Origin: Chrysomallon squamiferum
Lineage: Eukaryota > Mollusca > Gastropoda > Neomphalida > Peltospiridae
NCBI GenBank assembly: GCA_012295275.1
Contig: CM022667.1
Location: 17,765,245 to 17,829,244, forward strand
DNA length: 64,000 nt
Direction: 5' to 3'
Part shown: positions 46,638 to 59,516 of the stretch, piece by piece
How the letters are laid out: each line of letters begins with the position of its first letter
Position numbering within the stretch: the stretch's first letter is position 1
The notes under the pieces: generated by a model
What the model was told of the DNA's origin: nothing
Databases searched by the model: none
What the model saw: only the letters and a program-made list of their open reading frames with translations
Translations under genes and position numbers: made by a program

Positions 46638-46849
46638 TTTGGACATTTGTCTGCCACTTTTGCTTTGTTTCTTCCAAATGATTTTTTCAGGCGATCACGT
46701 CGCATGAAATGTCACACGTTAAACCGATTTCTCCCAACTAGCCCGCTCTGCGCAGTTTTAGTTCGGAGAAAGCAGATAAGACATTGGATATATCAAACGA
46801 CGTAGTCGGGAATGTATATCGAACACTCGTAATATTTCTATACCTGCAT

Positions 46850-47510
46850 TATGCACTGTGAAGTATGTTGAAGCAGGTTAATAATATTATGACAATATCG
46901 CCTTATACAACAAATTTAAGTATTTAACAAGATAGGCATAGCAAATATACTGCACTATTAACGATGAAATATGAAATATATTGAAGTATATAACAATATC
47001 ACCCTGTGAAATATATTTATATATAATGATATCGCCCAGTTAAAACAATTAAGTATTAAAGATAAGCCATGTAACATATTAAACTGAATTACCGTACCTG
47101 CCTGAAACAAACGAAACTGTGTAAAGATATGAAATATATCAATATTATATATCACTATTAAAACACATCATCTTATCTAAAACCATATCATATGGAAGTA
47201 CATTACATACACAAGAAAATCTTTTTATTACATATTTTAAAAATATTTCATTACGATCTATATTATAACCATGTCTCATTATAACCTCTATTACAACATC
47301 TCATTTAGACTTATAAAAATATTTCATTGTGACTATATTATAAAATATCTCAGTACAACTTATAATATTATAAAGATATTTTACTGTGACTTAATATGAC
47401 ATATATTTAGCAATATCTTTCTATAACTTATATTATAACACTACCTTACTGTCTCGTATGTTATAACAATATCTCACAATAACTTCTATCAATATACATA
47501 TGTATGTTTA
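46850..47510. repeat. Decayed AT-rich tandem repeat region
   Basis: There are two related sub-regions. From 46850 to 47160 motifs like AACAATATCRCC..TGTGAAATATAT recur. From 47200 to 47510 a unit of about 40 bp near ATATCTCANTATAACTTATA recurs. Copies are strongly diverged, so borders are approximate. Confidence 0.5.
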
Positions 47511-48258
47511 TCTCCGTGTATTCATTGAGTGTGTGGCTGTATAGCAAATCTCACTAAGACTTGTATGAAGATGTTAAATCCGTATGACATGATCTGAACA
47601 AAAATTAACTCATAAATGAGAATTTGTTTAATGCACAATCTTCAGATATTTTGTTACACGGGTGAACATAACGTAAGAACAAATTATAACCACTGAAAAC
47701 TGCATTTAAACCCTTTCTAAAATGAATTCTCGAAATTATTGAAATATTCAGCATATGATACAAATATTAACAAACAGGTGATCACATTTTTTTGTAACAT
47801 AACAATGGATATGTTATACTATAATAACATATATCCAGTAACATATCAACGTATAGTATTATAACATCTGATAACAAAAATACATAAATTAAAGTATATA
47901 AGTGTACCTTTACAGACAGTTAGACAGACAGACACGTACATTACTATATACCAGTGTATCTGTTTGTGTGTGTGTGTGTGTGTCTGTCATGAAACAGATA
48001 TACATATTACAACTAACGAACTGGTTTGGACATGTAACATTATTTATCGTAAGCAGCCAGTACACGAGCGTTATTTTTGTCAACCGTGTTTGCCACCAGC
48101 TTACTGTTTCAGTACATCACCTCCACTCTGCAGTGAAATACTGCAGTTTACACCAATACATTAAATATTTTAATTAAAGCGTTGCAACACTAACTAACAG
48201 TGATACTCGAATGAAACCCGTATACCATCACAGATTGACAAACAAACAGAGAGTTCAA

Positions 48259-48340
48259 ACATATGAAATAAGCGACTCAATAGTGGCGATATATTGTCCC
48301 CCTCTGTTACCACCAACTGAATAAAAAAATATACGTTTAT
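48259..48340 (-). repeat. Dispersed repeat, copy B (inverted partner of 45478-45556)
   Basis: The reverse complement matches 45478-45556 nearly base for base, including the ACAGAGGGGGACAATATATC core. It is flanked by a CATA-type microsatellite at 48345-48375. Confidence 0.7.
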
Positions 48341-48559
48341 AACATACACACGTACATACATACATACATACATAAATATATATACATACGTACTCCCAGA
48401 GACAGACAAACATACAAACCGACATATATATATACATACATAAACACATATAAACACATACACAGCTATCAACATATAACATAAACACATTCACACACAT
48501 ATACACAAGTTTTGGTATGTATATGTGTGTTTGTGTGTATTAGGTGTGTGCGTGTCTGT

Positions 48560-48572
48560 ATCTATATATCTA

Positions 48573-48611
<39 letters not shown>

Positions 48612-48624
48612 ATATATATACACA
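48560..48624. repeat. (TATC)n-(AT)n-(AC)n compound microsatellite
   Basis: About 11 TATC units followed by short AT and AC runs. CATA/CACA-rich DNA continues to 48795. Confidence 0.9.
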
Positions 48625-50426
48625 CACACACGCACATACATAATATTTACACATAGACACATTTACATACATGCTCACAAACACATAGCTAACACACACA
48701 TATAAACAAACATACATTCATACATAAATACATACATACATACACACACAAACACATACATACATACATTATATACATACATACATACATACACGCATAC
48801 ATCAATTTAATTAAGAATTATTATCATGTTGACATATTCTATACAATTATACGTTTTTATAGATATACATTTTCAAATTTTACATATTATTATTACCTGT
48901 ATGATTACATGATTTGCACTCTGCCATATTATGTAAAACAAATGTTGATGTGACCTTTAATGAGAACGACAGAAAAAACAGTTTAAAGCTCGGGGCGCCA
49001 GCTGCTAGGAAATACAGTGTGAACTGAAACACAACAAGAACTAGCGTCTGTTTGTTAGCACAGTCACACGAAAGTATTGACTGGCTTACATGCATTTTTT
49101 AATTATCAGCATAGCTCCTGAAATATATATATATATACGTACTTTTATAGGTACTTACTTACATTTATAAATTTATGTGTTTTTGTATTTGTGTGTGTGT
49201 GGGTATATATATGTATGTACTTATATATGTCTGTTATGAATGGATGTAGGCCTATGCATTCGTGATGCGTTTATGTACGTGTTTATATGTGTTAAAATGT
49301 TTTGGACGATGCTTTCATGCATATTTGAGAATTTACAACTATTATTTACTTCACTTATGAATATGTATGTTTATCTCTGTGTATTCATTGTGTTTGCTTA
49401 AACTTTTAACTAAAGCTGTATTCTCACAAAACAAGTTATTGTAACGATCATCGTTATTCCTATAATTTCGGTTATATCAAGTTATCCCTTTCATAGATAA
49501 ATGCTTTACTCTTACAACATGATTTCTTAATTTAAATATTACCAGAGAGAAAAGTATCGTTGTGACGTCAGATGACTAGTTGCTGGCCTAGATGGAACAG
49601 TAAAGAGGCCAAAAAGCGTAACCATGGATTCTTCAGGAAAAGCACGTGAAACGAGCAACGCTTATCAATGAGCTGCTGCATGTGCGTTATTTATTATTAT
49701 TGTTGTTATTGTTATTTTTATTATTGTTATTGTTATTATCATCATACCTTTTCATTTTAGTTTTGAGTTCAGTAGAAAACAAGTAAAAAATGTATAAAAC
49801 CTTACATAATATCAGTAACAAAAAAAAAAAAAACTAATTTAAAAGTTAAATAAATATTGAAAAAGACAGCATGTTTTATGGGTTTTTTTAAAATATTTGT
49901 ACAAAAATTAACTTAATTTTATCTTCTTTCGTTTAAAACTAACTAATCTATAACTTTAATATTTTATTTATTTAAAATATATATATTTATGTATTATTAT
50001 TTTAATTAATTTTATGTATTTTCTCTTCTTTTTTTGGTCTGTCCCAGCTCAATAACAAAAATACATTATTTATGAAAACATCGAAACAAGTAGTAAATAT
50101 GTGCTTTTGCAGCGTACACTGCTTTCTCAAGTTTCTAGTAATGGCAGTGCACAAGGCTGTTAGAAAAATATTAATAAAATAAGAAAAATCAATATGATAT
50201 TACCAGCAAAAATTAATATTGTATTATTCGCCGAAATACAAAATTTATTACCACTTTATTTTCTATCCTTAAAATTATTAAAATTCTGTGAATATATTAT
50301 CCCTTTTCACAGACATACAGATATACATAAATTATATATCAAACACATTAATAAACGCACGCATGCTCGCACATACAGTGTACATATACAAGTAGATATA
50401 TTACAGAAATAATATGATCACAAATG

Positions 50427-50428
<2 letters not shown>

Positions 50429-50461
<33 letters not shown>
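50429..50461. repeat. (GT)n microsatellite
   Basis: A short, perfect GT run. Confidence 0.9.
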
Positions 50462-50464
<3 letters not shown>

Positions 50465-51571
50465 TAATATTTACATGATATTTTGTTGTTTAGCACCGTA
50501 ACAATTAGGAACCACTTCTACAGTAATTATAATAATACCTTCAAGCCCGTCTTTCTTTTGTGGTTTCTTTCTGTCATAAACTTCCATCCTCTGCATTTCA
50601 TTGTATTATTTTATGTTTAATAATTAAGTGGCATGTTTATGCTAACTCATCAGCACTGCAAACAGAATGTTAATACAAATCAAACCACACAGGCTAAGAC
50701 AAGTTTTACCTATTCATATTCTTACATCAAACCTAAATACACGTTTAACCGAAAGTATCGAATGTCGTTTTTAGAAGTAATTATACTGTATTTATACTGT
50801 ATTTATACTGTAATTATACTGTAATTATACTGTATTTAATCTGAGACAAAATACGTTATTCCGGGCACATTCTTCACCATTTTGCATTAAAATAAAGAAT
50901 TAATAAGCAATTATAACCATGACCTTCATCTACACCAATCCAAACTGAATTATTTTTTTATTATTATTTTGTATAATTGCCTCAAAATGTTATTATCGGA
51001 TTTTTAAATCAAAAACAAAACTAAAATAAATAACAACTATACATTATATAACCTTCGGTACTTTCGGTAATCTTCGTTATTTTTCGCTGATCTTCGGAAA
51101 ATATGAAAGTTCACGATAAAATATTAAAGCTGATTTTGTTCATCTCTTTTCTTTCCTCTGTTAAATAATAATACTTTAAAAATATATAAATAAAAATGTT
51201 AAAGTATACAATATAAATAAGCAATTACATAAATAAATTTTAAAAATATTTAAAAATATTTAAATAATTAAAAAATATAAAAATAAAAATAATTAAAAAT
51301 AAAGTTAAATAATTATTTGCTGGAATTCATTGGATGATGGACATTTCTGGTTTAGAAATATAGTTCTAAAATAATCTTGTCTTAGTTCATTTTTAATAAA
51401 TGGTTTAATTTTAAAAGCAGAATGTATGTAATAAGCCTTTCAGACTGAATCATCAGTTTCCATTCGGACTTATTTTGGCATTTTTATTTGGCAACTATAT
51501 TCACCGTATCACGTGATTAAGTGACGTCAACATCAAAGGCTGAAAAAAAAACATGTACGAGTTAAAATAAT

Positions 51572-52924
51572 CTAGCCTGATTTTGAACTTATATCCAACT
51601 TTTTACAGATACGGTCTATCTTGTCCTCGAGGGAGACGACTTTACTCTTGATGTCTTTCTGTTCACCTTGCATACTTTCCACCAGACCGTACATTTCGTT
51701 CACTGACGTAGATATCTCTATGATTCCCACTGCGCTCTCGGCAATTGTCGCCTTGTCCCGTTTTGCTGACCGCATTGTTCTGATGGCGGCGACCAGCTTA
51801 GTGTGAAGTCGGAGCCGCTGATTCTGTGTCAGTGTCTTACGACGGTTCTTGCACCAAAGAAGAAGCACGTTCTTGATGACGTCAGCGGCGGCATTTTTCT
51901 GCATCTTGTCGAGGTGTATCCGCGTCATGAAAGTGTGAACGTATCTCTGAGCCCGAGTCTGCTGCAGTTTATTGGCGAGGACAGCAACGAGCAGAGCCGT
52001 CGTTCCTACCCCCATCAACCCCGTTTCCACCGCTATGAACCTCCCACAGTTGCTGTTGGGCGTGATGTCTCCGTAGCCCACAGTTAAAAAGGTTATGGCG
52101 ATAAGCCACATAGCGTTCAGGATATCGCTTTGCTCATGCGCAGGATGATAATATGACTCGCAGGTCCGCATAGCCCAGCTGTTGATGACGAAAAGGACGG
52201 CGATGATGGACATTAGCATCGTGCCTGGTTTCTCCGACATCAGAGCTTTGAAGATAAACACGGTGTTTATCTGCACTTTGTTTAGAGCTCCGATGCTCTG
52301 CGTGGACATGTCCTGCGTCCAGCGACTGTTGACCACCATGAACTTGCCCACGATGTACAGACGCAACAGCATGAGAATGGACAAAATGGCGTCGACGGAG
52401 ACCTCACGATATTTGCCCGTTTTGTCCACGTAGGGAACGACTATATTTCCTGGCAGAGGATGAATAGCGCAGACGACAAGCTCGACTACGATTTTCACGA
52501 TCATACCCGGCGACACGGCAAGACGCCAGTTGTCCTGGTTGTTGTCTGTCATTATCAGTCGAATGCTGACTATGTGATAGGCGCAGACGGCTATGAGAAG
52601 GAACGCGGTACTGATTGACATAAGCAGCTTGAGAATTATGGAGACAAGAGAGTCTTTCTGGTAAACGTTGTTGATGTACATCTCCGTGGTAACGACCATC
52701 AGCACGAGGCCGATCATCGCAAGAGCGAACTCGAGGTTTACGATTCGTCTCCGACGATTAACAAGCTTTTTTCGACGGCTCAGCTTGACGCTCATGCTTC
52801 CCGATAGAGTTGTCGACCCTACTACTGCAGTGACGTCATTAGTGCTGGCATAGTCTGCGGGCTTTGGTGACGCTCTGACCTGGCCTACCAAAGGGATTGC
52901 CGGATCTTCAAACATACCACTCAT
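51572..52924 (-). CDS. SK-type (KCNN-like) Ca2+-activated K+ channel, single coding exon
   Basis: A 450-aa uninterrupted frame starts at ATG 52924. It has six hydrophobic segments (about 63-82, 94-118, 141-155, 177-196, 235-251, 297-320). SK signatures include SIGALNKVQINTVF after S4, NAMWLIAITFL in the pore helix, the filter TVGYGD at 281-286, and GLMGVGTTALLVAVLANKL in S6. The following region with VHTFM and KNAAADVIKNV corresponds to the calmodulin-binding domain, then a coiled coil (about 405-445). Such channels are tetrameric plasma-membrane K+ channels opened by Ca2+/calmodulin. Oddities are the intron-free coding region and a Kv-like T-V before GYGD where vertebrate SK channels have S-I. 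A splice acceptor (TTTCGTTTCAG) at 52948 lies 23 nt before the ATG, so the 5' UTR is probably spliced. Confidence 0.94.
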   Translation of the reverse strand: MSGMFEDPAIPLVGQVRASPKPADYASTNDVTAVVGSTTLSGSMSVKLSRRKKLVNRRRRIVNLEFALAMIGLVLMVVTTEMYINNVYQKDSLVSIILKLLMSISTAFLLIAVCAYHIVSIRLIMTDNNQDNWRLAVSPGMIVKIVVELVVCAIHPLPGNIVVPYVDKTGKYREVSVDAILSILMLLRLYIVGKFMVVNSRWTQDMSTQSIGALNKVQINTVFIFKALMSEKPGTMLMSIIAVLFVINSWAMRTCESYYHPAHEQSDILNAMWLIAITFLTVGYGDITPNSNCGRFIAVETGLMGVGTTALLVAVLANKLQQTRAQRYVHTFMTRIHLDKMQKNAAADVIKNVLLLWCKNRRKTLTQNQRLRLHTKLVAAIRTMRSAKRDKATIAESAVGIIEISTSVNEMYGLVESMQGEQKDIKSKVVSLEDKIDRICKKLDISSKSG

Positions 52925-52947
52925 TTTCTCTCACTGACTTATATGTG

Positions 52948-52968
52948 CTGAAACGAAAGTAAGTAAGA

Positions 52969-52999
<31 letters not shown>

Positions 53000-53000
53000 A

Positions 53001-53031
<31 letters not shown>

Positions 53032-53050
53032 AAAGTAAGCAAGCAAGTAA
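52948..53050. repeat. (AAGT)n microsatellite, reads (ACTT)n before the channel exon
   Basis: A tetranucleotide run of about 90 bp. On the gene's strand it supplies a pyrimidine-rich ACTT tract right up to the acceptor CAG at 52950-52948. Confidence 0.9.
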
Positions 53051-53950
53051 GTTAATTAAATTAAATTAAATTAAATTAAATTAACCGTTTTGGTTAAATA
53101 TTTTAATTTATGATTGTATCCTATCCATTCCTATTGTTCTGTATGTATACATACATATATACATATGTATGTATGTGTGTGTGTATATTAATATATACAC
53201 ATACATACACACACATATACACCCATACGCACACGCATACTCACACACACAAACACAAACATACTCACACACCTATTATGCATATAATACCATATAATTT
53301 AATTGACAGAATTTAATATTAATATTAATCATCATATTAATATCGAAGCTCGTTAGTTTTATTTATAAACCAAAACAGCTACTATATATAGTAAGAAATA
53401 AATTACAAATTAACCAAAATATGTAAATAAACAAATCAAAACGATCAAACAAAGTAATAAAAGCAAAAATAAAAAAGACATTTCTAACTTTATTAGTGTA
53501 ATAAAAGATCTATTAAAGAGCCTTGTGCTGTTGATAACATTATTTCTAGAATCTCTGGCTTTATGTGTATTCACTAAAAACACGCCCAGATTGAGAGAGA
53601 TTAAAACGACAGCGTGATCAACAATGGCAACACCAGAAGGACGGCAAAGAGCGCAACACGTTGTCATCGATTTCTTAAAATCCATCAAAGTGACATAAAT
53701 GAATAAATCTGTGTTGTGCCTCGTATAAATGTCAAATAATCTATATACGTATGTAAAAAAATAATAATAATAATAATAAAGAATATGCATATGGAAAGAA
53801 AAAGAAGAAAAAGAAGAAGAAGGCGGAGGAGGAGAAGAAGAAAGATAGAACCGAATAAGGAGAAGAAAACAAAAAAGAAAGAAAAAAGAAAGAGAAAAGA
53901 ATAAAGAAGAAAAAGAAGAAATACAAAAACAGAAGAAAAAAGGAAGACAA
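53051..53950. other. Gene-free stretch upstream of the channel exon
   Basis: It holds AC/CATA-rich repeats at 53140-53270, AT-rich DNA, and a purine-rich (GAA/GAAA) tract at 53790-53945. A short minus-strand frame at 53480-53740 is open but has no recognised motif. Confidence 0.5.
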
Positions 53951-53953
53951 AAA

Positions 53954-54195
53954 TAGTACCACTTCTATCCATTGTACTATCACTAGTACCACTTCTATCC
54001 ATTGTACTATCACTAGTACCACTTCTATCCATTGTACTATCACTAGTACCACTTCTATCCATTGTACACTTTTGTACACTTCTATCCATTGTACTATCAC
54101 TAGTACCACTTCTATCCATTGTACACTTTTGTACACTTCTATCCATTGTACTATCACTATTACTTCTATCCATTGTACTATCACTAGTACTGCTG
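53954..54195. repeat. 30-bp minisatellite with a compound variant
   Basis: Unit TACCACTTCTATCCATTGTA plus CTATCACTAG, about eight copies. Two are interrupted by a CACTTTTGTACACTTCTATC variant. The variant occurs twice 60 bp apart, so a two-unit block was duplicated. Confidence 0.92.
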
Positions 54196-54224
54196 CTTCA
54201 ACTACGTGATTGTTACCAGTACTA

Positions 54225-54363
54225 CTACCATGCTACTACTACTACTGCTGCCTCTACTACTGTTTTCCTTTTATTATCAGTATTACTACTACTGCAACTA
54301 TAACTGTTACTACTATTTTAGCTACTACCACTACTACTACTACTACTACTACCATTATTACTA
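54225..54363. repeat. Imperfect (TAC)n repeat
   Basis: TAC/CTA-rich trinucleotide region linking the 30-bp and 73-bp arrays. Confidence 0.85.
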
Positions 54364-55008
54364 CTGTATTCTGTCGACCTGCATCTTTGCATTTCTTAAT
54401 CATCCTAAAGGTTATTCATTCTTTGTGTTTGTATTACTGTATTCTGTCGACCTGCATCTTTGCATTTCTTAATCATCCTAAAGGTTATTCATTCTTTGTG
54501 TTTGTATTACTGTATTCTGTCAACCTGCATCTTTGCATTTCTTAATCATCCTAAAGGTTATTCATTCTTTGTGTTTGTATTACTGTATTCTGTCAACCTG
54601 CATCTTTGCATTTCTTAATCATCCTAAAGGTTATTCATTCTTTGTGTTTGTATTACTGTATTCTGTCAACCTGCATCTTTGCATTTCTTAATCATCCTAA
54701 AGGTTATTCATTCTTTGTGTTTGTGTTACTGTATTCTGTCAACCTGCATCTTTGCATTTCTTAATCATCCTAAATTCTGTCAACCTGGTTATTCATTCTT
54801 TTCATTCTTTTTGTATTACTGTATTCTGTCAACCTGCATCTTTGCATTTCTTAATCATCCTAAAGGTTATTCATTCTTTGTGTTTGTATTACTGTATTCT
54901 GTCAACCTGCATCTTTGCATTTCTTAATCATCCTAAAGGTTATTCATTCTTTGTGTTTGTGTTACTGTATTCTGTCAACCTGCATCTTTGCATTTCTTAA
55001 TCATCCTA
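54364..55008. repeat. 73-bp tandem repeat, about nine copies
   Basis: The unit begins CTGTATTCTGTCGACCTGCA and contains CTTAATCATCCTAAAGGTTA and TTCTTTGTGTTTGTATTA. Identity between copies is very high. The first two copies carry GTCGACC, later ones GTCAACC. One unit near 54770-54815 is rearranged (CCTAAATTCTGTCAACCTGGTTATTC). The last copy is truncated at CATCCTA and joins an AGC/AGT trinucleotide run. Confidence 0.96.
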
Positions 55009-55025
55009 GCAGCAGTAGTAGCAGC

Positions 55026-55057
<32 letters not shown>

Positions 55058-55075
55058 CAGCAGCAGTAGTAGTAG
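55008..55075. repeat. (AGT/AGC)n trinucleotide repeat
   Basis: AGC/AGT run directly after the 73-bp array. Confidence 0.9.
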
Positions 55076-55726
55076 TTATAATATTTCTTCTTTGCTATTT
55101 CCCGGTTACTTTCGTCAGTTATCGGACACCTTTGAACATGCCAAGAAAGTTGACATACAATACAAAAGAAGAAAAATAAAATCGATTATATGATTCAGAG
55201 AACTTCATTTTCCTTGCGGCTTGGGAGATAGGTGTGGCTCAAGTCATAAATAATAACTTTCTAATCAGCAGAAGACACTATTAAAAACAAAAAGGAGGAA
55301 CAGTTAAGCTATCCAAAATGAGATTAACTTTGCAGTCTTAACAATTTACAGGAATTGTTAGAGATAATACTTTAATGGCTACAGATATAGCCTGCAGATA
55401 CGGACAAAGATATATATAAATCTGACTTGTTAATACTTAACATCACACATACAAATACTCATAAACACACACTACACCAAATACATAATCATATATGTAA
55501 TAGTACTTTTTAACAGTAATAGTAACCACACACAAACATACACACACAAACACACACACAGTCTACGAAGGATGTACGAAATATATAGATGAATTACTAT
55601 TATTTGATTTTGAACAGCAACAGCAGCAGCAGTAACAGTGACGATGATGTCAAGAATAACAACAGCATACTGATTCTCTTTATCTATACTAGTTTTTACC
55701 ATTGTATTCGCATGCGTAGGTTAGTC

Positions 55727-55729
<3 letters not shown>

Positions 55730-55796
<67 letters not shown>

Positions 55797-55800
55797 TATA
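55730..55800. repeat. (AT)n-(AC)n microsatellite
   Basis: AT run of about 57 bp followed by a short AC run. Confidence 0.92.
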
Positions 55801-56347
55801 TATGTTTGTGTATATGTGTATGTGTATAAATAGATATGCATACATACACTTACACAACTACACACACACACAATATACAAAAAATACAAACACATTTGGA
55901 CAAACAATTTATACACACATACAGAAATATTCACATCTGTTTGGTAAATGCAGATGTTACATTTGAATATTTAATGATGATAAATTTCCACTCTGCAACA
56001 CAGTTAAAAATATCTGAGAATCAGTTATGTTTGACTATTAGCTGCATCAAATGCTTCTGAAAAAAAAAATAATAAAATAAAAAATGTATAATGTAGTTAA
56101 TTGTATTGACATTTCAGTCACTGTAATATGTTGTTTAACTAATTGCATTATGCGTAACCGAATCTGTATATACGTATACTGTAAATATTAATACATAAAC
56201 ACACACACACACTATATAAAATATAAATACAGATTATGTGTGTGCGCGTGTGTGTATGTGCTTAGACATATAGGTTATAGATAGATAGACAGATAGATTA
56301 ATAATACAGACATACAGACAGCGACTTAAATACATACATACATACTT

Positions 56348-56349
<2 letters not shown>

Positions 56350-56392
<43 letters not shown>

Positions 56393-56430
56393 CATTTTGT
56401 GCATGAACACAGACAAAGTATGTCGTCACA

Positions 56431-56516
<86 letters not shown>
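56350..56516. repeat. Two long (AT)n runs
   Basis: AT runs at 56350-56388 and 56434-56516 separated by about 45 bp. The runs are self-complementary, so cruciform extrusion is possible. Confidence 0.93.
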
Positions 56517-56518
<2 letters not shown>

Positions 56519-57791
56519 TAAATACACTTATATATATATGTGTGTGTGTCTGTGTGTGTGTGTGAGCGCATATTTTTTTATTGCCCTCTCTCTCTATATA
56601 TATTTGTTTGGGATTTTTCATCTTGTTTTTTTCCCTCCAAAGGATAGAGGGCAATAAAAATGATATTGTCATTTCGTACCAAATTAATGATACTCTCGAA
56701 AAATATTTGTTATTATCACTGCTGAATACGTGAACAACTGGAAATATAAATCACTTGTCGTGTAACGACATTCAGTTTGGTTTTATGTTCTGAGATCAAG
56801 TTGAATGTCCAGAGGATGAAGTATTAATAATTGTTAAGCCAGCAGTAATACTTACAATTAAAAAGAATAACCTAGAGAGATACAAGTATGTAACAGCTAC
56901 TTCTATTACTAGTACTACTACTTCCACGGTTACTACTGTCAGTACTGCTACCACTACCGCTACTGCTACTATTACAATTACTACTACCTCTGTTACTCCT
57001 ATTAATCCTACTACAACTATTATTAGTATTATTATTGTTACCACTATTACAATTACTACAAGTAATATTGTTAATACAATTACTATAGTTGAGGATCTCT
57101 TACCCTATTCTTAGATCCTGTCTCGGGCTACCTCCTATATATTAACTATTATATATATTACTAATTTATACTATATTAATAATAGTATTAGTGTTACTAC
57201 TACAAATAATAATAATATTACTATTACTCTACTGCTACTATTAATGCTTCTAATATTATTAGTTGTAGCAGCAATACTGGAAGTTGTATTAGTAGAATAA
57301 TTAAGACGTGTGTGTGTGTGTGGTACTCGTAGTATCAGCAGCCATAACACACACACACACATATATATACATATAGCAGTACTACTATTACTGTTAGAAA
57401 AATGAAAGTCACAATAAATACCAAAATATTTTAACACTGAATATTTTAGCTATTCATTTATTTTTTTATTTTTTTTTTAATACGCGGTACAATGCGATAG
57501 AACATTAACACAGATGTTCTAACGCTAGAAAGAATGAAAAGATTTTTTGAAAAGGGGGCAAGACAAAAGTTGCAGATTTAGAAAGCCGTATTGCTTAGCT
57601 TCGAAACGTACTGGAAACACGCGAGGCACATGTGTTACAAGCCAAACATCTTTTCACGAGTGAATCCGACCACGGACTTCAATCGACCCATGCAGTAATT
57701 TCTATATCATCATTTGTTGTCACGCCTTCCTATTGTCGTTGTAAGTATGTTGTTCCTGCGGTGTGCAGAACAGATGTCTCTAGACGTTAAT

Positions 57792-57797
<6 letters not shown>

Positions 57798-57832
<35 letters not shown>
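57798..57832. repeat. (AT)n microsatellite
   Basis: AT run of about 35 bp. Confidence 0.92.
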
Positions 57833-57841
<9 letters not shown>

Positions 57842-59092
57842 GTTTTTGTATTTGTTTATGTATGTATATGTACACGACAAACACACACACACATACAAAC
57901 ATATACATCCAACATCTGTTAATGTTCTCAGATATATACAAATAAAAACATTCATATACATACATATTTCTTCTTATATATAAACATATATTTATTTATA
58001 TATATATATATGTCTGTATGTTTGTATGTATATATTTATATACACACACAGATATACACACATAGAAAGATACAGGTATAGAACAACAATAAAAAAACGA
58101 ACCAAAAACAAAGCAAACCAAAAACTTGTAACGACCCCCATCAAAATGTCGTCCATTAAAAGTACGTATAATATTATAGAACGATACTGAATTCAGGATA
58201 CTGTATACAGTTTGCATTTAATTTCGAAAATTTAATACAAACTCTGACAGTAAATATATTCTGTTACATTGTTATCATATTATTTTTAAATTATTTAACT
58301 TTTTAAAATCTACTTTTATTAATTTTATGTAATTTATACATTATAATAATTATAATGCATTATTTATTATTATTATTATATTATTATTATTGTTATTATT
58401 ATTATTATTTTACTATTATTAACAATGTATATATATATATATATATATATACATATACACACAAACACACACACGGACACACACACATATATATATATAC
58501 ATACATACACAAACACATATATGTGGGTGAGGTGGGTGTATGTATGTGTGTGTGTGTGTATATGTATATGTATATATGAGTGCATAAATATATACAGAAA
58601 TATATATATATATATATACACATATAAGCACACACATACGTACATATGTATAGATGCTAAATATATTATATGGGACAAATTTTACGAAATGTGTTGAGCA
58701 TATCATAAATAAAGCATTTCGTTGGACATTTTAATATCTTTATCAAGAATAAAAACAATCGTCTATGTCAGGTCACCTATATGCTAAAAGAGTGTTAATA
58801 CATTTTGTATAACAGAGCATTGGCATGGTTTAGAATCTGTTTTGGGTAAAAAGATAATGAATATGTTTAACTATGAATGGGGAGTTTTATATTAATCGTG
58901 AATTACAATCTGTGACATGAAGTCTAGCAATGACGTCAAATTATGTGACAATTTCGCAATTGCGTAACAGTTTGCTTTTTGTATGTTTTTCATCTTTTCT
59001 TTGGTATAACGCTCAAGTGGAGATAATTGCAATGCTGTATAGATGGATAAATCACAAATATACAGACTCACATATGATAGTAATGGTGTCAG

Positions 59093-59094
<2 letters not shown>

Positions 59095-59160
<66 letters not shown>
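59095..59160. repeat. (GA)n microsatellite
   Basis: Perfect GA run of about 65 bp. Confidence 0.95.
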
Positions 59161-59161
<1 letters not shown>

Positions 59162-59516
59162 AGAATTATAATTTAATGGTTAGATCATATTTTTCTTCTA
59201 CTTTTTTTTATTTGATTTTATTTTTATTTTTCTTCTTTCTTTTTTGACTCCGTATAGCAATAGTATATGTTCATATTTTTTTACTGAATATTTAATACAA
59301 TCATAAATTCAATTAAATGTTTCTTGACAATGAAATAACAGCTTGTGTGATGGTTGTAAGAAAGCTAAACTGTAATAAGCCAATGGATCTAATATTAATG
59401 GGGGTTTTGTAGGTTTTTTTATTACGTCCAGCGTTTTGTGACAATAACTGTTAACATAAAGCTTCGCAAATACTTTTATGATGTCAATCAATGGGAAATA
59501 TTAATAACAGTAGCTG

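Larger units (their letters stand above)
55080..59090. other. Gene-free interval dominated by AT/AC microsatellites
   Basis: No supported exon. It contains long AT runs (55730-55787, 56350-56388, 56434-56516, 57798-57832, 58426-58451), TAC/ACT trinucleotide regions (56900-57290), and AC/CATA mixtures. A plus-strand coding-like patch at 57500-57740 has an internal stop and a frame change, and is at most a relic. Confidence 0.5.

Noticed and set aside
51621-52853. Several plus-strand frames of 60-95 aa
   Set aside because: They are antisense shadows of the SK-type channel coding exon.
53480-53740. Minus-strand frame containing FKKSMTTCCALCRPSGVAIV
   Set aside because: No clear acceptor, donor or family; the opposite strand is also open in places.
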